64,000 nt of DNA from Pseudomonas sp. MF4836 (GCF_002018875.1 NZ_MVOL01000007.1:62001-126000); one strand, 5' to 3'; positions 9,017 through 17,047 are shown, counted from the first letter of the stretch. Translations and numbers: made by a program. Notes: generated by a model not told the origin, from the sequence alone.

Positions 9017-9559
9017 ATGAATGCCAAACACTTGTTCAGCCTTGTCGCCACTCCCCTTGCCGCCAGCGCCTGGCTCCTGGCGATGCCCGCCGCCCAGGCC
9101 GAGACCGAGCTGCCGGAAAGCGTGCGGGTGCCTGCCGGGCACACCATCGCCCTGGAAACCGTCGGCGTCGGCGAGATCACCTATGAATGCCGGGACAAGG
9201 ACAACGCCGCCGGCCAGACCGAATGGTTTTTCGTCGGTCCCAAGGCGGTGCTCAATGATCGCAGCGGCAAGCCGGTCGGCAGCTACTTTGGCCCTCCCGC
9301 CACCTGGCAGGCCAAGGACGGCTCGACAATCACCGGCACCCAGGTGGCGGTCGCCCCCTCCAGCGCAGGCAACCTGCCCTATCAACTGGTCAAGGCCAAC
9401 CCGGCCGACGGCAAGGGCGCCATGACCGGCGTCAGCTATGTCCAGCGGGTGGCGCTCAAGGGTGGCGTGGCGCCGAGCGCGGCCTGCACCAGCGCCAACA
9501 AGGGCCAGCGCGAGCAGGTGCAATACCAGGCTGACTATATTTTCTGGGCCGCCAAATAA
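9017..9559 (+). CDS. Secreted DUF3455 protein
   Basis: 180 residues with a clear signal peptide (about 1-26, ending MPAAQAETE) and a DUF3455 core. Recognisable parts are YECRDKDNA and FVGPKAVLNDRSGKPVGSYFGPPATWQAKDGS, here split as FVGPKAVLNDRSGK and GSYFGPPATWQAKDGS. Two cysteines (YEC and SAACTS) could form a periplasmic disulfide. TGGAG lies eleven bases before the ATG at 9017. It precedes an ECF sigma/anti-sigma pair on the same strand, a common partner in Pseudomonas, which suggests it belongs to that regulon. Biochemical function unknown. Confidence 0.8.
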   Translation: MNAKHLFSLVATPLAASAWLLAMPAAQAETELPESVRVPAGHTIALETVGVGEITYECRDKDNAAGQTEWFFVGPKAVLNDRSGKPVGSYFGPPATWQAKDGSTITGTQVAVAPSSAGNLPYQLVKANPADGKGAMTGVSYVQRVALKGGVAPSAACTSANKGQREQVQYQADYIFWAAK

Positions 9560-9617
9560 GCGGTAACACAAACAGCGAAATGGCCGGACCTGAACTCGTC
9601 TACGCTGCCTTTCGCGA

Positions 9618-9639
9618 GCCCCGGCCACCCGGCTGGGGC
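9618..9639. terminator. GC-rich hairpin between DUF3455 gene and ECF sigma gene
   Basis: GCCCCGGCC, a four-base loop ACCC and GGCTGGGGC form a stem with one wobble pair. It lies 59 bases after the DUF3455 stop. There is no T-run, so it may attenuate or protect RNA rather than terminate strictly. Confidence 0.35.
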
Positions 9640-9667
9640 GCTGACCACCTGTAGACGGCCAAAACCT

Positions 9668-10222
9668 GTGTCCTTGCCCGAGACGCTGTTCGACTATGAA
9701 GCCAGCCTCGCCGCCTGCGCCCGCGGCGAGCGTCAGGCGCTGCAGGCGTTGTACCAGCAGGAAGGCCCGCGCCTGCTGGGCGTGGCCAGGCGCCTGGTGC
9801 ACGATACCGCGCTGGCCGAAGACATCGTGCACGACGCTTTCCTCAAGATCTGGACCGGCGCCGCCAGCTTCGATCCGCTGCGCGGCGACGCCCGGGGCTG
9901 GATCTTCAGCATCACCCGGCACCTGGCATTGAATTTCCTGCGGCGCCAGGGCCGCGAAGTGCAGGTCGACGAGGCCGCAGCCGAGGCCCTGCACGCCTTG
10001 CATGAGTGGCCGGCCGAGCCCCACGGCGAACAGCTGGCCCAGGGCGGGCGCATCCTGCACTGCCTGGAGCAACTGGAACCGGCGCGCCGCGAGTGCATTC
10101 TCAAGGCCTATGTCGACGGTTACTCCCACGCGCAGATTTCACACAAGCTGGGCACCCCGTTGGGCACCGTCAAAGCCTGGATCAAGCGCAGCCTCACGGC
10201 ACTGCGGGAGTGCATGGGATGA
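9668..10222 (+). CDS. ECF-family RNA polymerase sigma factor
   Basis: 184 residues with a GTG start. Sigma region 2 is at about 25-90 (LAEDIVHDAFLKIWTGAASF, then ARGWIFSITRHLALNFLRR). Region 4 is at about 130-180 (ECILKAYVDGYSHAQISHKL, then PLGTVKAWIKRSLTALRECM). Its TGA overlaps the ATG of the anti-sigma gene in an ATGA junction, so the pair is coupled. It differs from the FecI type: no receptor or FecR is nearby, and the partner is of the RskA type. It likely responds to an envelope or oxidative cue and controls the DUF3455 gene, which is inference from context. Confidence 0.9.
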   Translation: MSLPETLFDYEASLAACARGERQALQALYQQEGPRLLGVARRLVHDTALAEDIVHDAFLKIWTGAASFDPLRGDARGWIFSITRHLALNFLRRQGREVQVDEAAAEALHALHEWPAEPHGEQLAQGGRILHCLEQLEPARRECILKAYVDGYSHAQISHKLGTPLGTVKAWIKRSLTALRECMG

Positions 10223-10938
10223 ACCGCGAGCCGACAGACGACACCCTGGAGCAACTGGCCGGCGAATACGTGCTGGGTACCCTGGAGGGCGAACAGCGCG
10301 ACGCCCTGCAACGTCGTCTGGCCAGCGAACCGCGGCTGCGCGCTGCGGTGGATGCCTGGGAACAGCGCCTGCATCCCTTGACCCAACTGGCCGCGCCGCA
10401 CCCCCCTTCGGCGCATTTGTGGAGCCGGATCGAACGCAGCCTCGGCGACAGCCAACCCCGATCACACGCCCCTCCCCGCGCCTCGGTATCCGCCTGGTGG
10501 AATCTACTCCCGCTGTGGCGCGGGCTGGCGGCGACCGGGCTGGCCGTCAGCCTGATTCTGGGCAGCCTGCTATTGACCCGGGCCGTGCCGGTCAGCACAC
10601 CGACCTACCTGGTGGTGCTGGTGGCACCGCAAAACCAGGCCCCCGGCTGGGTGGTCCAGGCCAGCAACCCACGGGAAATCCAGCTGATCCCCCTGGGAAT
10701 TGCCCAAGTTCCGGCGGACAAGGCCCTGGAATTCTGGACCAAGGGCGACGACTGGCAAGGCCCGGTTTCCCTGGGCCTGGTCAAGCCCGGGCAGACCCTG
10801 CACGTGCCCCTGGACAAACTGCCCCCTCTGGAAGCCAACCAGTTGTTCGAGCTGACCCTGGAACAAAGCACCGGCTCAGCCATCGGCAAACCCACAGGCC
10901 CGGTGCAATTCATTGGCCGCGCAGTGAAAGTCATCTAG
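10219..10938 (+). CDS. RskA-type anti-sigma factor
   Basis: 239 residues. The N-terminal cytoplasmic anti-sigma domain (about 1-75) has the pattern LEQLAGEYVLGTLEGEQRDA seen in RskA-like proteins. One membrane helix lies at about 105-122 (LAATGLAVSLILGSLLL). The periplasmic RskA C-terminal domain follows (about 130-239, with PAQVPADKALEFWT-like content and a K-P-T-G-P-V-Q-F-I-G end). It overlaps the sigma gene by four bases. It would hold the sigma factor at the inner membrane until a periplasmic signal triggers release. Confidence 0.88.
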   Translation: MNREPTDDTLEQLAGEYVLGTLEGEQRDALQRRLASEPRLRAAVDAWEQRLHPLTQLAAPHPPSAHLWSRIERSLGDSQPRSHAPPRASVSAWWNLLPLWRGLAATGLAVSLILGSLLLTRAVPVSTPTYLVVLVAPQNQAPGWVVQASNPREIQLIPLGIAQVPADKALEFWTKGDDWQGPVSLGLVKPGQTLHVPLDKLPPLEANQLFELTLEQSTGSAIGKPTGPVQFIGRAVKVI

Positions 10939-10970
10939 GCCGCGAACGGGTATTTCTCGCCGTAACAAAA

Positions 10971-11027
10971 TCTCACGCGTGAGCTATTGAGAATCAGCGA
11001 ATTGATCTGTAGTGTTCTCACGCGTGA
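10971..11027. promoter_or_regulatory. Pair of palindromic operator-like sites before the PspA/Yjf operon
   Basis: The 12-mer TCTCACGCGTGA occurs twice, at 10971-10982 and 11016-11027, start to start 45 bp apart. Each copy contains the perfect palindrome TCACGCGTGA. Both lie in the 113-bp leader of the DUF2170 gene. The spacing is close to four helical turns, as expected for a dimeric regulator binding two operators on one face. The cognate regulator is unknown. Confidence 0.55.
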
Positions 11028-11051
11028 TACCTGAGACACGGAGACACCCCA

Positions 11052-11741
11052 ATGAAAACCCGCCTCCCCGCAAGCCCGCCCGACGATTCAACGGCGGATT
11101 CAGAGAGCCGACCAGGAGAGCCCGCAAAGGCCTCCAGCAAGAAACCATCCAGCTTCTATATGAAGCAGATGCGTGCCGGCCTCAGCGCCGCGGGTTATGT
11201 GAAACACGAAACTTGGGTGCTGCCGGAAAACCGCAGCGTGCTCAAGGAACTCGAGAAGAAGCTGCGCCAGCCGCTGATGGCTGGCTCACCGGTATTGGAG
11301 AACAACATGATTGCAGGTGAAAACTGGTCCATCGATCGTCTCTTCAGCGCCTTGCAGGCACTCGATGAGGTGACCTCGCGGGAAATCACCCTGACCCTGA
11401 TGCAAGGCTCCGAGCAGAGCATCAAGTTGCAGATGAACGAATACGGCGGCCTGCCGATTTACATCGCGGTGGTGGGCGAGCAGATCATCGTCGACACCGT
11501 GCTGGTGGATCTGGAATCGATCAACGACGTGGTCCGCTTCAACGACGCCGTGCTGCGCAGCCGGGAAATGTTCCCGCTGTCGTCGATCGGCATCGAGTCG
11601 ATGCCCAATGGCCAGACGGTCTACAACATGTTCGGCGCGCTGAGCTCGGGTTCCAACCTGACCAACGTGGTGACCGAAGTGCGCACCCTGATCGACAACG
11701 TACAACGCGCCACTGAAGCCTTCGAAAGCTTCTTCAACTGA
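11052..11741 (+). CDS. yjfI: YjfI-like DUF2170 protein
   Basis: 229 residues. The DUF2170 domain occupies about 90-229 (MIAGENWSIDRLFSALQALD to FESFFN). Before it is a basic, low-complexity leader (1-36) and a short region KHETWVLPENRSVLKELEKK that looks like a ribbon-helix-helix element, so DNA binding is possible but unproven. GGAG eight bases upstream supports the start. It opens an operon whose order follows E. coli yjfI-yjfJ-yjfK-yjfL-yjfM-yjfC. The N-terminal extension is longer than a bare DUF2170 domain. Confidence 0.85.
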   Translation: MKTRLPASPPDDSTADSESRPGEPAKASSKKPSSFYMKQMRAGLSAAGYVKHETWVLPENRSVLKELEKKLRQPLMAGSPVLENNMIAGENWSIDRLFSALQALDEVTSREITLTLMQGSEQSIKLQMNEYGGLPIYIAVVGEQIIVDTVLVDLESINDVVRFNDAVLRSREMFPLSSIGIESMPNGQTVYNMFGALSSGSNLTNVVTEVRTLIDNVQRATEAFESFFN

Positions 11742-11766
11742 TTTTCCCGAACCTGGAGCCTTCACC

Positions 11767-12465
11767 ATGACTCAGTCCATCTGGAACAAACTCTTTACTG
11801 CCCTGCGCGGCGGCGCCAACGAAGTCGGCGAAGCCATTGCCGACCAACAGGCCCTGCGTATCCTCGATCAGGAAATCCGCGACGCCGACAGCGCCCTGGC
11901 CAACGCCAAGCGCGAGCTGGTGACCATCATGGCCAAGCACAAGCTGTCGTCCGAGCGCGTTGCCGAGTACAACGCCAAGATCGCCGACCTGGAATCCAAG
12001 GCCATGGCCGCCTTGCAGGCCAACCGCGAAGACCTGGCCCTGGAAGTGGCTGAAGCCATCTCCGGCCTGACCACCAGCCTCGACGCCGAGCAGAAGCAGT
12101 CTGCCGAATTCGGCACCTATGCCGAGAAGATGCGCAAGGACATTGCCAAGGCCGAAGCCCGGATCAAGAGCCTGCGCCAGCAAGTGGACATGGCCAAGGC
12201 CCGGGAAAGCGTGCAGAAAGCCCAGGTCAGTGCCTCCATCGCCAGCGGCGGGGCCAATGGCAAGCTGGAAACCGCAGTCGGCACCCTGAGCCGCCTGCAA
12301 GCCAAACAGGACCAGCGCGCCGCCGAGCTCGAAGCCCATGAAGAATTGGCCGATTCCGCCAATGGCAACGACCTGGAGCGCCGCCTGCAGGAAGCCAACA
12401 TCATCCCCAACCAGGGCAGCGCCAACGCGATTCTCGACCGTCTGAAAAAACAGTCGGCCGAGTAA
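11767..12465 (+). CDS. yjfJ: PspA/IM30 family protein (YjfJ-like)
   Basis: 232 residues, almost wholly predicted coiled coil of the PspA/IM30 (ESCRT-III-related) type. Recognisable parts are LRILDQEIRDADSALANAKR and LERRLQEANIIPNQG near the C-terminus. Such proteins bind the inner membrane face and protect it under envelope stress. There is no pspF, pspB or pspC nearby, so this is the YjfJ branch, not the classical psp operon. It starts 25 bases after the DUF2170 gene. A REP-type hairpin follows its stop and could set its level relative to the downstream genes. Confidence 0.9.
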   Translation: MTQSIWNKLFTALRGGANEVGEAIADQQALRILDQEIRDADSALANAKRELVTIMAKHKLSSERVAEYNAKIADLESKAMAALQANREDLALEVAEAISGLTTSLDAEQKQSAEFGTYAEKMRKDIAKAEARIKSLRQQVDMAKARESVQKAQVSASIASGGANGKLETAVGTLSRLQAKQDQRAAELEAHEELADSANGNDLERRLQEANIIPNQGSANAILDRLKKQSAE

Positions 12466-12473
12466 TCAGCCCA

Positions 12474-12512
12474 CCTATAGCCGCTGCCCGAGTCTTCGGC
12501 AGCGGCTATAGG
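12474..12512. repeat. REP-type palindrome between PspA-like and rhomboid genes
   Basis: CCTATAGCCGCTGCC and GGCAGCGGCTATAGG are exact 15-bp inverted arms around nine bases. This is a TATAGCC variant of the GTAGCCGCTGCC repeat found elsewhere in the window. Its position inside an operon suggests partial termination or 3' end protection of the pspA-like message. Confidence 0.85.
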
Positions 12513-12543
12513 TCTTGGCATAACGGCCTTCAGGAGGGCCAGG

Positions 12544-13107
12544 ATGGATGCAGTGAAAGGCTTCAAGACGCTGGCCGGGCTGGCGTTGCTGATGCTGGCG
12601 GTACAGGTGCTCAACAGCGCCCTTGGCTATAGCCTGAATATTTTCGGCCTGATCCCCCGTACCCTGCAGGGTTTGCCGGGGATTGTCCTGTCGCCCTTCC
12701 TGCACGGTTCATTCGGCCATCTGGCGGCCAACCTGGTGCCCTTCCTGCTGCTGGGTGCCCTGGTGATGACCGAAGGCCTGAAGCGCTTTGTCAGCGTCAG
12801 CCTGACCATCATCCTGCTCGGCGGCGCCCTGGTCTGGCTGTTCGGTTTCAGGGGCATCCACGTGGGCGCCAGCGGCTGGGTCTTCGGTTTGTGGGCCTAC
12901 ATCCTGGCCCGTGCCTGGTTCCTGCGCAGCTGGGGCAGCCTGCTGGCCGCCAGCGTGGTGATGTTCCTGTATTCGGGGCTGATTTTCGGCTTTATCCCCC
13001 GCGCCGGCGTGTCCTTCGAAGGGCATATCGCCGGTGCCTTCGCCGGCTTCGTCGCCGCGAAAAGCCTTTTCTCGCGCCCGCGGGCGATGTCTAATGCGCC
13101 CCGGTAA
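12544..13107 (+). CDS. Rhomboid-family intramembrane serine protease
   Basis: 187 residues with about six membrane helices. Catalytic signatures are complete: HGSFGHLAANL (H54, H59, N63), GASG with the nucleophile S110, and the partner histidine H161 in EGHIAGAFAG. By family knowledge it cuts single-pass membrane proteins within the bilayer. AGGAGG eight bases upstream is a strong ribosome binding site. It is inserted between the yjfJ and yjfK counterparts, a position not found in the E. coli operon, which links proteolysis to this envelope module. Candidate substrates include neighbouring membrane proteins, but none is proven. Confidence 0.88.
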   Translation: MDAVKGFKTLAGLALLMLAVQVLNSALGYSLNIFGLIPRTLQGLPGIVLSPFLHGSFGHLAANLVPFLLLGALVMTEGLKRFVSVSLTIILLGGALVWLFGFRGIHVGASGWVFGLWAYILARAWFLRSWGSLLAASVVMFLYSGLIFGFIPRAGVSFEGHIAGAFAGFVAAKSLFSRPRAMSNAPR

Positions 13108-13187
13108 CCCCTCGCTCACACTTGCCGCGCGCCATGCCCGGCAGCGCTGAGCGTTGCATCGCCCCACTCGCCTCAAGGACATCAGCA

Positions 13188-13838
13188 ATGGGATGGTTTA
13201 AACAATTCCTCGGTTTTGAAGCCCCGAAAGCCCAGGCGAGCCTGCCCGCCGTCGGTCCCCTGGGCCTGGCCCAAGGGCTGGCCGTCAGCTTCGACCCAAC
13301 CCTCAAGCTGCTGCTCGACGGCAAGAGCGCGGTGGTGATTCCCGACACCCAGCAGATCTGGAGCCAGGGCGTGGTCGACCTCGGCCAGTCCAACTGGCTG
13401 TCGCGCTTTTACATGAACGACGAAGACTACTGGCTGCAGATCCACACCAGCGGCGCGGTCGACGGCCAGGTCGAATCGGTGATCCTGTTCAACTACCTGA
13501 GCTACGTGACCATCAGCAGCGAAGCCGAGTTGCGCCGCCTGGCCGGCCCCAACAGCCTGATCGGGCTGCCCGGCTACAGCCATGACGGCGCCGAATACAG
13601 TCGCGAATGGGGCACCGAAGCCGGTCAGACCGAACTGGTGGCCTTCAGCGAACGGGTCAGCAACCCGGATCAGTCCTACGTCGTCGAACACCGCTCCATG
13701 CTCTATGCGCGGGACACCGGCCTCACCGATCGCCGCGAGTTCCTGCTGTTTTCCGTGGAAGAAGACGCCGAAGGCAGCATCAGCCTCAGCACTTCCCTCG
13801 GCATCTCGCTGTACATGACCGACTTGCAACCTCTCTGA
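13188..13838 (+). CDS. yjfK: YjfK-like DUF2491 protein
   Basis: 216 residues from the ATG at 13188, chosen because it begins MGWFKQFLGF and follows CAAGGAC. An upstream in-frame start at 13122 adds an atypical leader. The DUF2491 family is recognised by the FMNDEDYWLQIHT-like segment (here FYMNDEDYWLQIHT) and a C-terminal SLSTSLGISLYMTDLQ stretch. No signal peptide or membrane helix is evident, so it is probably cytosolic or associated with the PspA-like protein. Biochemical function unknown. It lies 15 bases before the DUF350 gene. Confidence 0.85.
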   Translation: MGWFKQFLGFEAPKAQASLPAVGPLGLAQGLAVSFDPTLKLLLDGKSAVVIPDTQQIWSQGVVDLGQSNWLSRFYMNDEDYWLQIHTSGAVDGQVESVILFNYLSYVTISSEAELRRLAGPNSLIGLPGYSHDGAEYSREWGTEAGQTELVAFSERVSNPDQSYVVEHRSMLYARDTGLTDRREFLLFSVEEDAEGSISLSTSLGISLYMTDLQPL

Positions 13839-13853
13839 CCAAGGACCAGGCCC

Positions 13854-14282
13854 ATGCTTGAAGCACTTTCGATTTCCCTGAACAAATTCGCCGTGATCGG
13901 CTTTGTCACCTACATCCTCGGCGCCGCGGTGCTGTTCGGCCTGTTCCAGTTCGTCTACACCCGCCTGACGCCGCACAAGGAATTCGAGCTGATCCGCGAA
14001 GGCAACGTCGCCGCCGCCATTGCCCTGGGTGGCGCGATCATCGGCTTCGCGATTCCGGCCAGCAATGTCATCGCCTACTCCATCAGCCTGCTGGACTTCG
14101 TGGTCTGGGCGCTGATCGCCGCCGTGGTGCAGATGCTCGCTTTCTTCATGACCAGCCTGGTGCTCAAGGGCACCTCGGAACGCATCCGCCGGGGTGAAGT
14201 CGCCGCCGGCATCTACGTGGCAGCAGTGGCCATCAGCGTCGGCCTGCTCAATGCCGCCTGCATGACCCCTTCCCAGAACTGA
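13854..14282 (+). CDS. yjfL: YjfL-like DUF350 inner-membrane protein
   Basis: 142 residues with four membrane helices, the DUF350 layout. The charged central pattern HKEFELIREGNVAAAIALGG is the family hallmark, and a second half echoes it (GTSERIRRGEVAAGIYVAA), so the protein looks like an internal duplication. It would sit in the inner membrane as a partner of the PspA-like protein. Function of the family is unknown. Confidence 0.88.
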   Translation: MLEALSISLNKFAVIGFVTYILGAAVLFGLFQFVYTRLTPHKEFELIREGNVAAAIALGGAIIGFAIPASNVIAYSISLLDFVVWALIAAVVQMLAFFMTSLVLKGTSERIRRGEVAAGIYVAAVAISVGLLNAACMTPSQN

Positions 14283-14302
14283 TGGCCTGAACGGAGTCCG
14301 TG

Positions 14303-15019
14303 ATGAAACGAAGTCAATACGTTCAGCTGTCCCTGGCGACCTCGGTGGCCCTGGCGATTTCCGGCTGCAACTCCGAGCCGGATACCATTTCCGTGCAACA
14401 GAAATTCAACTTCCAGTCGGTGCAGGAATGCGTCGACGGCAAGCTCCCGGTCGACATCTGCTCCGACGCCTATATCAAGGCCATGGCCGAACACCGCAGC
14501 CGCGCGCCGCTGTATGACAACCAGGCCGATTGCGACGCCGATTTCGTCGAGAACTGGTGCCAGCAGGAGTCCAACGGCAAGTTCATCCCCAAACTCGGCG
14601 GCTTCCAGATCTCCGCCGACGGCACCTTCACCCAGGCCGACCTCGACCGGGCCAAGGCTGCGGGCATGGACGCCGGCAACTCGGGCAACTCCGGCGGTTC
14701 CGGCGGCTCGACCAACGGCCTGCTGACCGGGCTGCTGATCGGCAATATGCTCAGCGGCGGCAATCGCAGCTACTACTCCGAACCGGTGTACCGCTACCGC
14801 GACGACCGCGGCGGTTACGCCAACTCGACGCTGAATCAACGCATCGACTCCGGCTCGACCTTCAGCCGGTCGCGCCAGGCGCAGATGGGCAACAGCTTCA
14901 AGAACACGCGGCCGATCTCCGTCGCCTCCTCCACCTCGCGCGGCGGTTTCGGCAGCCAGGCCAGCGCCCGCAGCGGTTGGGGCGGATCGAGCAAAAGCTC
15001 GGGGCGCTCCAGCAGCTAA
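14303..15019 (+). CDS. yjfM: YjfM-like DUF1190 lipoprotein
   Basis: 238 residues. An N-terminal lipoprotein signal has the lipobox AISGC at residues 19-23. The DUF1190 core (about 40-115) is cysteine-containing (ECVDGKLPVDICSDAY, then ADCDADFVENWCQQ). A glycine/serine-rich tract follows and the C-terminus is rich in S, R and G. The ATG at 14303 is preferred over the GTG at 14300 because GGAG is then six bases upstream. It is likely anchored in an envelope membrane. Function unknown; the operon position matches yjfM. Confidence 0.87.
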   Translation: MKRSQYVQLSLATSVALAISGCNSEPDTISVQQKFNFQSVQECVDGKLPVDICSDAYIKAMAEHRSRAPLYDNQADCDADFVENWCQQESNGKFIPKLGGFQISADGTFTQADLDRAKAAGMDAGNSGNSGGSGGSTNGLLTGLLIGNMLSGGNRSYYSEPVYRYRDDRGGYANSTLNQRIDSGSTFSRSRQAQMGNSFKNTRPISVASSTSRGGFGSQASARSGWGGSSKSSGRSSS

Positions 15020-15032
15020 GGAAACTACGGCG

Positions 15033-16190
15033 ATGCAGAAGATCCCCTTCAAGGAACGCCCGGACTGGCGGCAGACCGCAGAAAAGCTCGGCTTCATGTT
15101 CCATACCATCGATGGCGAAGCCTATTGGGACGAGAGTGCCTACTATCAGTTCAGCCTCAAGCAGATCGAAAACGACCTTGAGGACCCGACCACCGAGATC
15201 CATGAAATGTGCATGGACCTGGCGAACAAGGTGGCGCGCAGCGAAGAGTTGCTGGAACGCCTGAGCATCCCGCCGGCGTTTCACGACCTGGTGTGCAACT
15301 CCTGGCTCGAAGGCCACCCGCACCTGTACGGCCGCCTGGACTTTTCCTATGCCGGCACGGGACCGGCCAAGCTGCTGGAGCTGAACTACGACACCCCCAC
15401 CAGCCTCTATGAAACCGCCGCGTTCCAGTGGGGCTGGCTGGAGCAGAATATCGAGCGTGGCCTGCTGCCGCGGCATGCCGACCAGTTCAACAGCATCGAC
15501 ACCCGCCTGCACCAGGCCTTCGCCCAGCTGGGGATCAAGCGCCCGTTCTACTTCGCCTCGATGAAAGAGTCGGTGGAAGACAAGGCCACCACCGACTACC
15601 TGCGGCTGGTGGCGGAACAGGTCGGCATCGAATCGCGCCATATCGACATCGAAGACATCGGCCTCAACGCCGAAGGACGCTTCGTCGACCTGGAAGAACG
15701 CTGGATCCCGCACCTGTTCAAGCTGCATGCCTGGGAGTTCATCTTCCACGAACCCTTCGGCGCCGCCATCGCCCAGTGCGACACGCAGTTCTTCGAGCCG
15801 GCCTGGAAGGCGATCATCTCCAACAAGGGCATCCTGCCGCTGCTTTGGGAGTTCAACCAGGGCCACCCGAACCTGCTGGAAAGCTACCTCGACCCGCACC
15901 CCAACAGTGCGGTGCCCAAGGGCTGGGTGCGCAAGCCGTTCTTCTCCCGCGAGGGGGCCAATATCGAACTGCGCACCGCCGACGATCAGGTGGTCAAGGA
16001 AGACGGGCCTTACACCGACGCGCCCTTTATCCTCCAGGCCCTGGCCCCGCTGCCGCGTTTTGATGACAGCTACACCCTGATCGGCTCCTGGGTGATTGGC
16101 GACCAGGCCGCTGGCATTGGCGTGCGTGAAGACAACAGCCTGATCACCAAGGACTCCAGCCGCTTCCTGCCGCACCTGATTCTCGACTGA
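15033..16190 (+). CDS. yjfC: YjfC-like glutathionylspermidine synthase family ATP-grasp protein
   Basis: 385 residues, the size of E. coli YjfC. The protein matches the ATP-grasp synthetase half of glutathionylspermidine synthase: GRLDFSYAGTGPAKLLELNYDTPTS (given here in parts GRLDFSYAGTGPAK and LLELNYDTPTSLYE), and the C-terminal GIGVREDNSLITKDSSRF. The amidase half of the bifunctional GspS enzyme is absent. Family knowledge suggests ligation of an amine to a carboxylate (peptide-like bond) with ATP, but the substrate of stand-alone YjfC proteins is not established. It is the last gene of the operon. Confidence 0.88.
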   Translation: MQKIPFKERPDWRQTAEKLGFMFHTIDGEAYWDESAYYQFSLKQIENDLEDPTTEIHEMCMDLANKVARSEELLERLSIPPAFHDLVCNSWLEGHPHLYGRLDFSYAGTGPAKLLELNYDTPTSLYETAAFQWGWLEQNIERGLLPRHADQFNSIDTRLHQAFAQLGIKRPFYFASMKESVEDKATTDYLRLVAEQVGIESRHIDIEDIGLNAEGRFVDLEERWIPHLFKLHAWEFIFHEPFGAAIAQCDTQFFEPAWKAIISNKGILPLLWEFNQGHPNLLESYLDPHPNSAVPKGWVRKPFFSREGANIELRTADDQVVKEDGPYTDAPFILQALAPLPRFDDSYTLIGSWVIGDQAAGIGVREDNSLITKDSSRFLPHLILD

Positions 16191-16213
16191 CGCAACTCGC
16201 CCTTTTGCCTTCC

Positions 16214-16250
16214 CTGCTCCGCCCGGAGCAGGCATTCCAGCCAGGAATGC
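16214..16250. terminator. Two adjoining hairpins after the Yjf operon
   Basis: CTGCTCC/GGAGCAG (16214-16231, four-base loop) is followed without a gap by GCATTCC/GGAATGC (16232-16250, five-base loop). They begin 23 bases after the yjfC-like stop. No T-run is present, so they are more likely RNA-stabilising or Rho-assisted than classical terminators. Confidence 0.45.
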
Positions 16251-16327
16251 ATCCCAGTCGAAACATGAATTTCATTTATCCTAATAGGGCATTTAAGGTA
16301 AGCAGCACCTGAACCCAAGGAGCTGAC

Positions 16328-17047
16328 ATGCCCAACTCGCCCAATCCGTCCGTGGACAAGTTCGACGCCTCGCGCGCCGATGAATACGCCCAACAGAGCC
16401 GCATCGCCCTGGCTGGTTACGACGCCTGCCATGACCTGCTGGCGTGCATGCTGGCGGCGCATCTGGGATCCGGGCAACCGGCGCGGATCCTGGTGGTGGG
16501 GGCTGGCGGCACCGCCCAGGAGATTCTGGCTTGCGCGGCGCTGGAGCCGTTGTGGCAGTTCTGTGCCGTCGACCCGTCGGCGGCGATGCTCGAACTTGCC
16601 GTCAGCCAACTCCAGGCCCGTGACTTGCTGGAACGCACCGACGTGCACCTGGGCACCCTCGACGACTTGGCCGAGGGCGAAGCCTATGACGCCGCGACGC
16701 TGGTCGGGGTCCTCCATCACCTGCCGGGTGAAGCCGCGAAACAGAAGATCCTCGCCCAGCTCGCTCAGCGCCTGAAACCGGGGGCGCCGTTGATTCTGGC
16801 CGGCAACCAGCAACCCTACGCCAGCCACCCCCTGCTGCTCGCGGCCTGGGGCCAGCGCTGGCGGCAACAGGGGGCCAGCGCCGAGCAGGTGCAGGCCAAG
16901 CTTGGCAAAATCCTCCAGGGTGCCGACCCACCAGCCTCGGAAGCGGCCATCGCGCAACTGCTGGCTGACGCCGGCTTCGGTGCGCCGACGCGGTTTTTCT
17001 CGAGCCTGTTCTGGGGCGCCTGGCTGGCCGAACGCAACGTCGACTGA
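16328..17047 (+). CDS. Class I SAM-dependent methyltransferase
   Basis: 239 residues. Motif I is ILVVGAGGTAQEIL (about 56-69), the acidic end of strand 2 is FCAVDPSAAML and a later motif is ATLVGVLHHLPG. These give the Rossmann methyltransferase fold and SAM site. AAGGAG precedes the ATG by six bases. The gene stands alone, and its stop codon directly abuts the stop of the convergent IclR gene. The methyl acceptor is unknown. Confidence 0.83.
   Translation: MPNSPNPSVDKFDASRADEYAQQSRIALAGYDACHDLLACMLAAHLGSGQPARILVVGAGGTAQEILACAALEPLWQFCAVDPSAAMLELAVSQLQARDLLERTDVHLGTLDDLAEGEAYDAATLVGVLHHLPGEAAKQKILAQLAQRLKPGAPLILAGNQQPYASHPLLLAAWGQRWRQQGASAEQVQAKLGKILQGADPPASEAAIAQLLADAGFGAPTRFFSSLFWGAWLAERNVD

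Noticed and set aside
11767..12465. Classical pspA of the phage-shock operon
   Set aside because: No pspF, pspB or pspC is present; the neighbours are those of yjfJ.
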